This document shows, in pieces, positions 1 through 8,734 of a stretch of 64,000 nucleotides of DNA (its first letter is position 1; every line of letters starts with the position of its first letter). The position numbers were made by a program, and so were the translations under genes. The stretch comes from Streptomyces abikoensis (GTDB lineage: Bacteria > Actinomycetota > Actinomycetes > Streptomycetales > Streptomycetaceae): NCBI RefSeq assembly GCF_014648775.1, contig NZ_BMRT01000001.1, forward strand, positions 186,001 to 250,000, read 5' to 3'. The notes beneath the pieces were generated by a model that saw only the letters and a list, made by a program, of their open reading frames with translations, ran no database searches and was not told the DNA's origin.

Positions 1-2103
1 CTCGCACTGGCTGTAGCTGAAGCGGGCCACCGGCAGCCCGTAACGGTCCTTCTCCTCGGCGAGGGTGACGCGGTTGCCGGGCTGCGGCAGCAGCTCGCAC
101 AGGGCGCCGAGGGTGGCCCAGTGGACGTAGTCGCGCATGTAGCGGCGCAGGTCCTCGCCCCAGTGGCCCTGGGCGGTGACGTGTTCGGCCCAGACGATGG
201 GCAGGGGGGAGACGTTCTGGACGGAGAAGCCGCGCCGGTAGGGCCGGTCGGAGCGGGTCTCGTAGAACTCCTCGCTGGTGACCTCCGGCGGTGGCGCCTT
301 GTAGGAGCGCACCTCCTGGGTGAACCGGCCCGAGGTCTGGGGCGCGCCCTGCACCATCACATAGCGGCCGACGAGGTCGTGGTCGTTGCACAGGCCGTCG
401 GGGAAGCGCCGGCTGGTGGAGTTCAGCAGCAGGCGCGGGGTCTCGATGGAGTATCCGGCGACGGCGACCGTACGGGCGCGCTGGAACCGTTCGCGGCCGT
501 CGCGGACGTAGCGGACGCCGGTGGCCAGGCGCCCCCGTTCGTCCAGTTCGACGCCGGTGACCATGCACTGGGCGCGGATCTCGGCGCCGTGGGCGAGGGC
601 GTCGGGCACATGGGTGATCAGGGTGGACGCCTTGGCGTTGACCTTGCAGCCCTGGAGGCAGAAGCCCCGGTAGACGCAGTGGGGGCGGTTGCCGAAGCGG
701 CCGTTGGTGATGGCGACCGGCCCCACGCGGGCCTCCAGGCCCAGCGCCGCGGCGCCGCGCAGGAACACCTCCCCGTTGCCGCCCACGGGGTGCGGCGCGT
801 GGGGATAGGGATGGGGGTCGCCCCAGGGCCAGTACTGTCCGGCCACCGGGAGCTCCTGCTCGATCCGTTCGTACGAGGCCCGCAGGTCGGCGTAGTCCAG
901 CGGCCAGTCGGCGCCCACGCCGTCCTCGGTGTACGTGCGGAAGTCGGAGGGGTGGAACCTGGGGACGTACCCGGCGAAGTGGACGGTCGAGCCGCCCACG
1001 CCCCGCCCGGAGTTGTTCGCCCCCAGGGGGACGGGGTCCTCGCCCGCGATCACCCGGGGGTCGTTCCAGTACAGGTGGTGGGAGGCGGCCTCGTCGCTGA
1101 CCCAGTCGCTGTCGGGGTCCCAGAACGGGCCCGCCTCCAGGCAGACGACCGACCAGCCGTACCGGCTCATGCGCTGGGCCAGGGTCGCGCCGCCCGCGCC
1201 GCAGCCGACGACGACGAGGTCCACCTCGTCGCGGTCGTCGAAGCGCCGCATGCCCTCGACGAGCCGGCGGTCGAAGCGGGCGTCGCCGCGCGGGAGCAGC
1301 CAGGCCGAGGCGTTGCGGTCGCGCACCCGGCCCAGGGGGGAGGTGGTCTGCCGGAGGGTGTCGGTCGCGCTCCTGACGAGGCCGGCGAGGCCCGTGCGCG
1401 GCGCGCCGGGCCGCGCGGGCAGGTCGTCGTCCCTCTTGTCGTCGCTCCCGTCGTCCTCGGGCGGGGCCTCCTCCGGTTCGGTGTCCGGCACCTCCCAGGG
1501 CTCGCGGAGGCCCAGGCCGAGGCGCATATAGCCGCGCGGGTAGGCGGGGCCGCCGTAGCCGATCTCGTTCCAGGCCCAGGGGTGGGAGTAGAAGGCGGTG
1601 GCCGTGTAGCGGGTCCACAGACCCCAGACGTGACCGGCCGTCAGTCCGCGCCAGCGGTCGGAGCCCCGGGCGCGGACGGCTTCGATCAGGGCGGCCCGCC
1701 GCTCCGGCGACAGCTCGGCGAAGGGGGCGTCGTACCATTCGCGCGCGTCGTCGTCGAGGCCGCGCAGCGAGAGCCGCCACGCCGTGTCGTCCTCGGGCAT
1801 GTCCTCGAACCGCCACCCGTCGGTCTGTCGTTCGGCGAGCCGTGCGTCGATCATCTCCAGGACCGGCACCTTGGGGTCGTCCCACTGGGCCAGCAGGTGG
1901 TCGAAGAGCAGGGTGGCGACGGCTTCCTCGGCGAGAGTGAAGAACCGCAGCTCGGGCTGGCGGGCCGTGCGGGCGAACACCACGGCCGCAGTCGTGGCGT
2001 CCCAGGCGCCGGCCTGGGCGAGGACGTCGTAGCCGGGGAACCGGGAGGGGCGCCGGCCCGGTGTCGTCCCCGGCGGCCCCCCGCTCCCTCCCTCGCGTGC
2101 CAC
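1..2103 (-). CDS. GMC-family oxidoreductase with N-terminal gluconate 2-dehydrogenase subunit 3-like domain (3' end outside window)
   Basis: Seen: 701 codons from a GTG at 2103 to the left edge of the window, with no stop, so the C-terminus (where the GMC catalytic His lies) is missing. Residues about 25-190 (FPGYDVLAQAGAWDAT onward) resemble the small subunit-3 domain of gluconate 2-dehydrogenase. Near residue 300 comes the FAD-binding motif GCGAGGA, followed by GMC-type sequence such as GRGVGGSTVHFAGY and CVYRGFCLQGC. The GTG lies 3 bp after the stop of the upstream membrane-protein gene, so translation is probably coupled. Family knowledge: such enzymes oxidise alcohols or sugars with FAD. 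The substrate here is unknown. Having both subunit types in one chain is the notable point. Confidence 0.85.
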   Translation of the reverse strand, partial: MAREGGSGGPPGTTPGRRPSRFPGYDVLAQAGAWDATTAAVVFARTARQPELRFFTLAEEAVATLLFDHLLAQWDDPKVPVLEMIDARLAERQTDGWRFEDMPEDDTAWRLSLRGLDDDAREWYDAPFAELSPERRAALIEAVRARGSDRWRGLTAGHVWGLWTRYTATAFYSHPWAWNEIGYGGPAYPRGYMRLGLGLREPWEVPDTEPEEAPPEDDGSDDKRDDDLPARPGAPRTGLAGLVRSATDTLRQTTSPLGRVRDRNASAWLLPRGDARFDRRLVEGMRRFDDRDEVDLVVVGCGAGGATLAQRMSRYGWSVVCLEAGPFWDPDSDWVSDEAASHHLYWNDPRVIAGEDPVPLGANNSGRGVGGSTVHFAGYVPRFHPSDFRTYTEDGVGADWPLDYADLRASYERIEQELPVAGQYWPWGDPHPYPHAPHPVGGNGEVFLRGAAALGLEARVGPVAITNGRFGNRPHCVYRGFCLQGCKVNAKASTLITHVPDALAHGAEIRAQCMVTGVELDERGRLATGVRYVRDGRERFQRARTVAVAGYSIETPRLLLNSTSRRFPDGLCNDHDLVGRYVMVQGAPQTSGRFTQEVRSYKAPPPEVTSEEFYETRSDRPYRRGFSVQNVSPLPIVWAEHVTAQGHWGEDLRRYMRDYVHWATLGALCELLPQPGNRVTLAEEKDRYGLPVARFSYSQCE

Positions 2104-2106
2104 GGG

Positions 2107-2556
2107 TCATCGCTCCCTGCGCAGCAGCGCGGCCAGCAGCCCCATGCCGCCGACCATGGTCACGAGCAGCGGGGCGAACAGCGGGGGGCCCGTCTCGATG
2201 TTGTAGCGGGCCAGCGACCAGCCGCCGGGCTTCTCCGCGATGCCGCGTACGTGGAGGTAGGTGCCCTGGAGGCCGTTGGCGGCGATGGCCGCCGAGGCGA
2301 TGGGCAGGGCGGTGCGCGCCATCCGTTCGCTGAGGAACCCGGCGACGCCCGCGGCGGCCCCGACGGGGCCCAGTACCACCGGCCACCACATCACCCGGTT
2401 GCCGAAGCTCGCCCGGTCGTGCTCCAGGTAGATCTCGGCGGCGGTGATGACCGAGCCGGCCGCCGTCAGCAGGGACAGGGAGCGTTCGAAGCGGCCGTGG
2501 CGGACGTTGCGCGCCAGCCGGGCCGGCGCGAACGGGTTCCGGGAGCGCGGGATCAC
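2107..2556 (-). CDS. Small four-helix membrane protein of unknown function
   Basis: Seen: 149 codons with a GTG start at 2556 that overlaps the stop of the upstream thiamine-diphosphate enzyme gene (GTGA). The stop is 3 bp before the GMC oxidoreductase gene. Four hydrophobic stretches are readable: SLSLLTAAGSVITAAEIYL, VVLGPVGAAAGVAGFL, PIASAAIAANGLQ and LLVTMVGGMGLLAALL. The protein ends in basic residues. I do not recognise a named family. The tight coupling on both sides suggests it works with, or anchors, the two flanking redox enzymes; that is inference. Confidence 0.85.
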   Translation of the reverse strand: MIPRSRNPFAPARLARNVRHGRFERSLSLLTAAGSVITAAEIYLEHDRASFGNRVMWWPVVLGPVGAAAGVAGFLSERMARTALPIASAAIAANGLQGTYLHVRGIAEKPGGWSLARYNIETGPPLFAPLLVTMVGGMGLLAALLRRER

Positions 2557-4370
2557 TTCCCCTCCTCCGTCCCGCTCCCCCGGTGCTTGCCGCCGGGCAG
2601 CATCTCCTGGATCTTCGCCTTGAACCCCTGCCGGACCATGGCGGCGCGGTCGCTGTCGCCCTTGATGACGGAGGCCGTCGCGGCCTCGATCTGGTCGAGG
2701 GTGGCGTGCGGCGGGATGGGCGGTACGGCCGGGTCGGTGCGGAAGTCGATGACGAAGGGCTTGGAGGCGGCGAGGGCCCGCTCCCACGCGGGGGTGACCT
2801 CCTCCGGTTTCTCGACGCGCACGCCGTCCAGCCCGAAGGAGCGGGCCACGTCCGCGTAGGGCACGTCCGGGAGGGACTGCGAGGGCAGGAACTGGGGGGC
2901 GCCGGACATGGCCCGCATCTCCCAGGTGACCTGGTTGAGGTCGTGGTTGTTGAGGACGGCGACGACCAGCCGGGGGTCCTGCCACTCGCGGTGGTACTTG
3001 GCGGCCGTGATCATCTCGGCCAGGCCGTTCATCTGCATGGCGCCGTCGCCCACGAGCGCGATGACGGGCCGGTCGGGGTGGGCGAACTTGGCGCCGATCG
3101 CGTAGGGCACGCCCGGTCCCATCGTCGCCAGCGTGCCGGAGAGGGAACCGCGCATGTCCCCGCGCATCCGCAGGTGCCGGGCGTACCAGTTCGCCGCCGA
3201 CCCGGAGTCCGCCGTGATGATCGCGTCCCGGGGCAGCAGCGCGTCCAGGGCGTGGACGACGTACTCGGGGTTGACGGGGTCCGCGTCGACCGCCGCCCGC
3301 CGTTCCATCACCTCCCACCAGCGGGCGGTGTTCTTCTCGATGCCGTGCCGCCAGCCGCCGTGCTTCTTCGGCTTCAGCTGCCGCAGCAGGCGGGTGAGCG
3401 TCTCGCGGGCGTCGCCGACGAGGTTGATCTCGAAGGGGTAGCGCAGCCCCACCATGAACGGGTCGATGTCGATCTGCACCGCCCGCGCCTGCCCGAACTC
3501 CGGCAGGAACTGGGTGTAGGGGAAGTTCGAGCCGACGACGACGAGCGTGTCGCAGTCGCGCATCATCTCGTACGAGGGCCGGGTGCCCAGCAGGCCGATC
3601 GCGCCGGTCACGTACGGCAGGTCGTCGGGGAGCACGTCCTTGCCGAGCAGCGCCTTGGCCACGCCGGCGCCGAGGAGGTCGGCGAGCCGCTCCACCTCCG
3701 CCCGCGCGGCCCGGGCCCCCTGGCCGACGAGGATCGCCACCTTCTCGCCGTCGTTCATCAGCTCGGCGGCCCGGGCGATCTCCTCGTCCGCCGGGACCGG
3801 CGCGTACGCGGGGGCGCCCAGGCTGGACGGCACCATCTTGAACGCGTGCGTCGGCGCCGAGTAGTCCAGCTCCTGGACGTCCGCCGGGATGATCAGGGCG
3901 GTCACGGTCCGTTTGGCGCGCGCGGTGCGCATCGCCCGGTCCAGGACGTTGGGCAGCTGTTCCGGGACGGTCACCACCTCGCAGAAGTCCGAGGCGACGT
4001 CCTTGAAGAGGGTGTGGAGGTCGACCTCCTGCTGGTAGGAGCCGCCCATGGCACTGCGGTTGGTCTGCCCGACGATGGCGACCACGGGCACGTGGTCGAG
4101 TTTGGCGTCATAGAGCCCGTTGAGGAGGTGGATGGCCCCCGGCCCGGAGGTGGCCGCGCACACGCCCACCTCGCCGGAGAACTTCGCGTAGCCGACGGCC
4201 TCGAAGGCCGCCATCTCCTCGTGGCGCGCCTGGATGAAGCGGGGCTTGTCGTCGGCCCGGCCCCACGCGGCCAGCAGTCCGTTGATGCCGTCCCCCGGGT
4301 AGGCGAACACCCGCTCGACTCCCCATTCGCGCAGGCGTTGCAGGAGATGGTCGGACACCTTGGCGGACAT
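2553..4370 (-). CDS. Thiamine diphosphate-dependent enzyme (pyruvate oxidase/acetolactate synthase-like)
   Basis: Seen: 605 codons. The ATG at 4370 follows a good ribosome-binding site (AGGGAGAAC), which argues against the longer reading that begins at 4571. The N-terminal PYR domain has FAYPGDGIN and the cofactor-activating Glu in QARHEEM (about residue 51). A central domain follows. The C-terminal PP domain carries the ThDP/Mg motif beginning VGDGAMQMNG and ending near NNHDLNQ (about residues 436-470). Length and order fit the POX/AHAS family. The exact reaction (pyruvate:quinone oxidoreductase, oxidase or other decarboxylase) cannot be read from sequence. It is first in a unit with the membrane protein and the GMC oxidoreductase, which suggests a membrane-linked redox role. 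Confidence 0.9.
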   Translation of the reverse strand: MSAKVSDHLLQRLREWGVERVFAYPGDGINGLLAAWGRADDKPRFIQARHEEMAAFEAVGYAKFSGEVGVCAATSGPGAIHLLNGLYDAKLDHVPVVAIVGQTNRSAMGGSYQQEVDLHTLFKDVASDFCEVVTVPEQLPNVLDRAMRTARAKRTVTALIIPADVQELDYSAPTHAFKMVPSSLGAPAYAPVPADEEIARAAELMNDGEKVAILVGQGARAARAEVERLADLLGAGVAKALLGKDVLPDDLPYVTGAIGLLGTRPSYEMMRDCDTLVVVGSNFPYTQFLPEFGQARAVQIDIDPFMVGLRYPFEINLVGDARETLTRLLRQLKPKKHGGWRHGIEKNTARWWEVMERRAAVDADPVNPEYVVHALDALLPRDAIITADSGSAANWYARHLRMRGDMRGSLSGTLATMGPGVPYAIGAKFAHPDRPVIALVGDGAMQMNGLAEMITAAKYHREWQDPRLVVAVLNNHDLNQVTWEMRAMSGAPQFLPSQSLPDVPYADVARSFGLDGVRVEKPEEVTPAWERALAASKPFVIDFRTDPAVPPIPPHATLDQIEAATASVIKGDSDRAAMVRQGFKAKIQEMLPGGKHRGSGTEEGK

Positions 4371-4580
4371 GGTTCTCCCTTCGAGCGTGCTCTTGCGGGC
4401 TTCACCGGGGTTCACGCGCTCGGTCCACGACGACCGGCACGCGAGCGGACGGCCGCCCCGGGCATCGCTCCCACCTCCGTCTCCACGACTCACCGTGGCA
4501 CCGGGTGTACGTCCACGCAGGAAGAGCGCCGCCGATCGGGTCAGCCACCGGGAACGGGCTCCTGCCCGCAAGGGCCGGAT

Positions 4581-6002
4581 TCACACCCCTTCCGCCACCC
4601 GCCGTCCGGTGCCGATGCCGACCGGGCCGGGCAGGCGCGGCGAGCCGGCCGCCGCGGCGAGCATGATCTCCCTGACCCGGTCCAGGTACTTCGGCACGCC
4701 CGCCGCGGCCTGCGCGGTGTCGGGCATGCTGACCACCAGTTCGGCCCGGTCGGAGAACCAGTTGAACCACAGCGACACACCACGGGCGTTGTCGGGGCCG
4801 GCCAGGACCGTCGCGTCCGCGCTCAGGTATTCCCGGGAGCCCGGCACGGACCGCCCGTCCAGGTAGGAGACCATCGGCGGAATGGTCGGCACCTCCCGGC
4901 CGTCGAGCAGCAGTTCGAGCGCCCGGTGCAGCGGCACGTCATAACCCGCGCGGGCGCGCTGGAAGCCCTGCTGCGCGGCGGAGACCGCGTCGGCGAGGTG
5001 GGGCGAGGAGGGCAGCCGGAACATCAGGGGCACGAAGTTGACCAGCCAGCCGTGCGCGTGCAGCATCCGGGGGGTGCCCCTGGTCGACACGACCGTGAGC
5101 ACGCGGTAGACGTCGTTGCCGGTGAACTCCCGTTGCGCGAGGGCCAGCGCGGCGAAGGCGCCTGCGGCGAACCCGCCCCCGTGCCGGGCGCAGTGGGCGC
5201 GGAAGGCGCGCGCCTCGTCACTGGTGAGCACCGGGTACGCGTGTCGTACGCCGGGCAGCAGTGCGTCGGCGTCGTTGCCCAGCCCGACCGGGAAACCGGG
5301 GAAACCGCCGTCCCCCACGGCCAGGAACTCCGACCAGGTGGCGAGCTCCGGCGAGGCCGCGGTCAGCGACGCGGAGCGTTCCCGCTCGCGGCGGTTGTGG
5401 TCCAGGTAGCCGGGCGCGGGCGGCAGGTGGAGCGCCGCGCCGGTACGGGCCGCGTGGTAGCGGGCGCGCAGCTCGTGGAACAGCAGGGCCAGCGAGTGCC
5501 CGTCGGTGTAGGCGTGGTCGATCGCGAAGTACACGGTGGACACCGTGTCCCGGCGGATCACTCCGGCCAGCAGGCTCGGCCATCCCACCGCGGTCTGCTC
5601 GTCGATCCGCCGGTGCACATGGGCGCGCAGGCCGGCCACGTCCGTGAAGTCGCCCACGCGCACCGGGCGCACCGTGAGCGAATCGGGCGGCAGGCGGAAG
5701 CCGGCCAGGTTGCCGTCCTCCGGCTCGTACCAGCTGTGGAAGGCCTCGTGCCGGCGGACGAGCCCCTGCCAGGCGCCGGTGAGCGCGTCGAGGTCGGCCC
5801 GGCCCTCCAGGTCGAACGTCATGGCCACCCAGGGCGACTGCCGTCGCCCGATGGCGCGGTGGGCGGCGGCCAGCTCGAAGTGCGACCGCTGGAAGAGCGA
5901 CGCGGGCACGTCGTGCGGTACGGGGGCCCGGCCGGTGGCCGGTTCGAACTCGACCACTTCGCCCGGCTCGGGCCGCCAGTCGAGGATCTGGGTCATACGC
6001 AC
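4581..6002 (-). CDS. Stand-alone condensation-domain acyltransferase (second of pair)
   Basis: Seen: 473 codons from a GTG at 6002, which lies 7 nt after GGAG. The ATG two codons later is 13 nt from it, so the GTG is preferred. The fold is that of an NRPS condensation/PapA-type protein, with the active-site motif DHAYTDG (His163, Asp167) and a later VSYLDGRSVPG region. There is no adenylation or carrier domain. It lies 38 bp downstream of a similar gene and beside methyltransferase, ACP and ketosynthase genes. With the start used here, its active-site His falls at the same residue number as in the partner. Likely role (inference): transfer of an acyl group from the nearby ACP to an amine or alcohol. 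Confidence 0.85.
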   Translation of the reverse strand: MRMTQILDWRPEPGEVVEFEPATGRAPVPHDVPASLFQRSHFELAAAHRAIGRRQSPWVAMTFDLEGRADLDALTGAWQGLVRRHEAFHSWYEPEDGNLAGFRLPPDSLTVRPVRVGDFTDVAGLRAHVHRRIDEQTAVGWPSLLAGVIRRDTVSTVYFAIDHAYTDGHSLALLFHELRARYHAARTGAALHLPPAPGYLDHNRRERERSASLTAASPELATWSEFLAVGDGGFPGFPVGLGNDADALLPGVRHAYPVLTSDEARAFRAHCARHGGGFAAGAFAALALAQREFTGNDVYRVLTVVSTRGTPRMLHAHGWLVNFVPLMFRLPSSPHLADAVSAAQQGFQRARAGYDVPLHRALELLLDGREVPTIPPMVSYLDGRSVPGSREYLSADATVLAGPDNARGVSLWFNWFSDRAELVVSMPDTAQAAAGVPKYLDRVREIMLAAAAGSPRLPGPVGIGTGRRVAEGV

Positions 6003-6040
6003 TGCGGGGCTCCTTCTCCGTGGGCTTCTGGGAGGGTCGG

Positions 6041-7399
6041 CTAGGCGGGGGTGGGCAGGGCTCCGGCCCGGTGGCCGCCGGCGGCGCGGGTGGCCGCGTG
6101 CGCGGCGGCCAGGACGAAGCGTTCGACGTTCGCGCGGGCGACGGGTGTGTCGGGGAAGCGGGCCGACAGGTGCACGCCGTGGTCGCTCCTGGTCAGCCAC
6201 ACGTACACCTCGGCCGGGCCGTGGATGCGGCTGCGCAGCATCGTGTCGCCCCGCTGGGGCGGGGTGCCCGCCACGCGGCGCACGTCGAAGTAGGAGACGA
6301 CGAACCGGGGGCGGATCTCCCGGCGCAGCAGCCGGCTGATGTGCGGCGGGGAACTGCCCGGTCCGGGCCCGCGACGGCGCAGTTCGGCGGCGGCGAGGGC
6401 GACCGTGCCGGCGAAGGCCGCCCCGGCCGCCGCCGGGATCCGCACCGGGTGGAGGCCGACGAACCAGCCCGGCGCCGTACGCCACGGGCCGGTACGGGCG
6501 TTGGCCAGGCCGATCGCCTCCAGGGGCCGCTCCCCCGCGACGTCCGCCGTGGCGAGCGCCAGGCAGGCGAGCATGCCGGCGGCGGTGCTGCCTCCGCCCG
6601 CGCGGGACGCGGCGGCGAACCTGGCGGCGGCCGGTCCGTCGAGCAGCCGGCGGTAGGTACTGCGCTGTGCGAGCGGCGTCCCGGACGCGCCGAGCGGCAG
6701 GGGGAACGCGGGCGTCCCGCCCCGGGCGTCGTCGAGCAGGGCCCGCCAGTGGTCCGTGCGCTCGGGCCCGCTCGGCAGCCGGTCGACCAGGTTCCGTTCC
6801 TCGGCCCCGAAGTCCAGGTAGGTGGGCCCGGTCCGGCCCCCGGCACGGCCGGTCAGGGCGGCGCGGATCTGCCCAGGGACCATGGCGAGCGTGTAGGCGT
6901 CCACGACGCCGTGGTCCGCCCCGGCGAACACCGTCGTCCCGTCCGCGCCCTCGACGGTCGCGAAGACCACCTGCGGCCAGCCCAGCGGGTCGGCCCTCCG
7001 GTCGAAGAATGCCTCGATCTGCCGCCGGGCCGAGGCGCCGTCGGCGAAGGCGCCGACGTCCTCCTGCCGCAGCGTGATGGCGCTCGCGGGGAGCGTACGG
7101 CGCACACAGCGCCCGGGGGTCGGCACCAGTCTGCTGCGCAGGTGCTCGTGCCCGCGCAGCCAGGCCGTGAGCGCGGCACCGAGCCGGTGCCGGCCGGCGC
7201 GGCCCACGGCGAACGACACCCCGATCCACGCGGGTTCCACGTACCCCGGCCCCCGGGCGGCGGCCGTGCGCACGTGGTGCTCGTGGACGAGGGCGGGTGC
7301 CCGGGGGTCGTCGGCCCAGGCGGAGGCCGGGGCGGCCGGCGTCCAGAAGACCAGCCGGCCGGCGGGAACGGCACTGTCGCCCAATTCTGTGAATTCCAA
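6041..7399 (-). CDS. Stand-alone condensation-domain acyltransferase (first of pair)
   Basis: Seen: 452 codons from a TTG at 7399, placed 5 nt after a strong GGAGGG ribosome-binding site. No ATG or GTG is available near this point, and the in-frame sequence upstream looks non-coding. The active-site motif is DHGVVDA: the catalytic His (163) and Asp (167) are kept, but the usual Gly after Asp is Ala. The C-terminal VSYFDVRR region matches the bridge region of condensation domains. The protein is a divergent paralogue of the gene downstream and heads a two-gene operon divergent from the methyltransferase-ACP-ketosynthase operon. Two condensation proteins with a single ACP suggest either two acylation steps or one catalytic and one gatekeeping copy (inference). 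Confidence 0.83.
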   Translation of the reverse strand: MEFTELGDSAVPAGRLVFWTPAAPASAWADDPRAPALVHEHHVRTAAARGPGYVEPAWIGVSFAVGRAGRHRLGAALTAWLRGHEHLRSRLVPTPGRCVRRTLPASAITLRQEDVGAFADGASARRQIEAFFDRRADPLGWPQVVFATVEGADGTTVFAGADHGVVDAYTLAMVPGQIRAALTGRAGGRTGPTYLDFGAEERNLVDRLPSGPERTDHWRALLDDARGGTPAFPLPLGASGTPLAQRSTYRRLLDGPAAARFAAASRAGGGSTAAGMLACLALATADVAGERPLEAIGLANARTGPWRTAPGWFVGLHPVRIPAAAGAAFAGTVALAAAELRRRGPGPGSSPPHISRLLRREIRPRFVVSYFDVRRVAGTPPQRGDTMLRSRIHGPAEVYVWLTRSDHGVHLSARFPDTPVARANVERFVLAAAHAATRAAGGHRAGALPTPA

Positions 7400-7540
7400 G
7401 GATTCCCTCCTCGATAAACCCCCGGCGAGAAATCCCCGGTGCGGCCCGCGAAAGCTATCCGGGCAGGATGAAACAAAAATGAAGGGGCGATCTTTTCGCT
7501 GATCACGGAGGCCGGGACGGCAGCACGGAAAAACCCTCCC

Positions 7541-7569
7541 TTGTTGCCCGTCAAACGCGCTGCTAGCGT
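7541..7569 (+). promoter_or_regulatory. Candidate promoter of the methyltransferase-ACP-ketosynthase operon
   Basis: TTGTTG at 7541-7546 and TAGCGT at 7564-7569 are separated by 17 bp, the usual spacing for the vegetative sigma factor. They lie about 63 bp before the methyltransferase start, in the 232-bp divergent spacer. Pattern match only. Confidence 0.5.
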
Positions 7570-7631
7570 CTGCCCCCGTCATTCGATCCGCACCGCGCCA
7601 TTTCCCGGCCGGGCCGACGGAGGGTCAATTC

Positions 7632-8441
7632 ATGAACGCACCGTTCCCGCAACCGTCCTCGGATTACGCCGCGCTGCGCCGCGACCCCGAATACGCCGAG
7701 CTGAACCGCGCGCTGCTCGGCCTGGTCCCGGCCGGGCCGGCGCCGGCCGTCCTCGACGTGGGGTGCGGGGACGGGGCCGTCAGCGAGCTCCTGCTGTTGC
7801 GCGACCCGGCCACGTCCCTGGTCGGCGTCGACCCCGACCCGGCGCTGCTCGACGCGGCGCGGGCCCGGCTGGGCGACCGGGCCCGGTTCGCCGTGGGTGA
7901 CGCGTCGTCCGTCTCCCGGCTGTTCCCGGCGGACGTCTTCGACGTCGTCGTCCTGGCCAACTGCGTCCATCTCGTGCCGGACCCGGCCGAGGCGCTCGAC
8001 GCGATCGGGCGGGTGCTGGCCGGCGGCGGGCGCCTGGTGTTCAACTCGGCGTTCTACTCGGGCGCGGAGTCCCCGGCCGACCTGCCCCGGTACGCCGAGC
8101 TGGTCGGCGCGGCCCGCGCCACCGCCCGGAAGCGCGGACTGCCGTTGGCCCGGTCGGTGGCCGGCCGGCCCTCGGGGCTGCGCAGGACGGTCGAGGACTA
8201 CCAGGCCGCCCTCGCGGCGGCCGGATTCACCGATGTCGTCACCGACGAGCGGGCGTTCGTCCTCGGCCCGCGCTTTCTCACCGCGTTGTGCTCGACCCCG
8301 ATGTTCGCCACTGCCGCGTTACCCGGGGTAGCGCCGCACATCGCCGCGGAACTGCTCACCGAAACGCTGGAAGAACTGTACGAGAGCGCCCCGTTCACCA
8401 TCACGCGGCGCTGCGTCTACTTCTCCGCCACCCGGCCGTGA
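7632..8441 (+). CDS. SAM-dependent methyltransferase
   Basis: Seen: 269 codons, ATG at 7632 after a GGAGGG-type site. Class I Rossmann methyltransferase: motif I is VLDVGCGDG (about residues 39-47), the acidic end of strand 2 is VGVDPD, motif IV/post-I is VVVLANCVHLVPDP, and AGGGRLVFNS follows. The substrate-facing C-terminal part (TVEDYQAALAAAGFTDV) resembles small-molecule methyltransferases. It is the first gene of a three-gene run with the ACP (23 bp downstream) and the ketosynthase, so it probably methylates an ACP-bound intermediate or the released product (inference). The target atom is not deducible. Confidence 0.87.
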   Translation: MNAPFPQPSSDYAALRRDPEYAELNRALLGLVPAGPAPAVLDVGCGDGAVSELLLLRDPATSLVGVDPDPALLDAARARLGDRARFAVGDASSVSRLFPADVFDVVVLANCVHLVPDPAEALDAIGRVLAGGGRLVFNSAFYSGAESPADLPRYAELVGAARATARKRGLPLARSVAGRPSGLRRTVEDYQAALAAAGFTDVVTDERAFVLGPRFLTALCSTPMFATAALPGVAPHIAAELLTETLEELYESAPFTITRRCVYFSATRP

Positions 8442-8464
8442 AACACCCACGAAAGGAATTCGTC

Positions 8465-8734
8465 ATGACCGAGGTATGGAACGTCGTCACCCGGGCGATC
8501 ACCGGCATCCGGCCGGAACTGGGCGACTCCGGAACGGCCGTCACCCGCGATTCCGCGCTGTTCTACGCGGCCGACCCCGGCCAGCCGGTGCTCGGCCTCG
8601 ACTCCATGGAGGCGCTGGAGCTGATCAGCGTCCTCGAGCAGGAGTTCGGGGTCGAGCTGGCGGACACCGGCATCCGGATCACCGACCTCCACACGGTCGG
8701 GGACGTGGCCGACGCGATGGCGGGCGCGCTGTGA
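8465..8734 (+). CDS. Acyl carrier protein
   Basis: Seen: 89 codons from an ATG at 8465, after an AAAGGAATT ribosome-binding site. The phosphopantetheine attachment motif GLDSMEAL places the modified Ser at residue 47, followed by the acidic helix ISVLEQEFGVEL. The stop overlaps the GTG start of the ketosynthase gene (GTGA), as expected for stoichiometric carrier protein/KS pairs. The YAADPGQPVL segment before the serine motif is longer than in fatty-acid synthase ACPs. It presumably carries the chain extended by the neighbouring KS and handled by one or both condensation proteins. No acyltransferase, adenylation or AMP-ligase gene is adjacent, so loading must rely on a protein encoded elsewhere. 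Confidence 0.9.
   Translation: MTEVWNVVTRAITGIRPELGDSGTAVTRDSALFYAADPGQPVLGLDSMEALELISVLEQEFGVELADTGIRITDLHTVGDVADAMAGAL

Noticed and set aside
121..2859. A 912-codon open frame on the plus strand
   Set aside because: Antisense shadow of the GMC oxidoreductase and neighbours. High-GC codon bias on one strand leaves long open frames on the other, and the translated text is low-complexity with no domain.
2583..6044. An 1153-codon plus-strand frame
   Set aside because: Shadow of the ThDP enzyme and the condensation gene; both real genes have motifs, starts and ribosome-binding sites on the minus strand.
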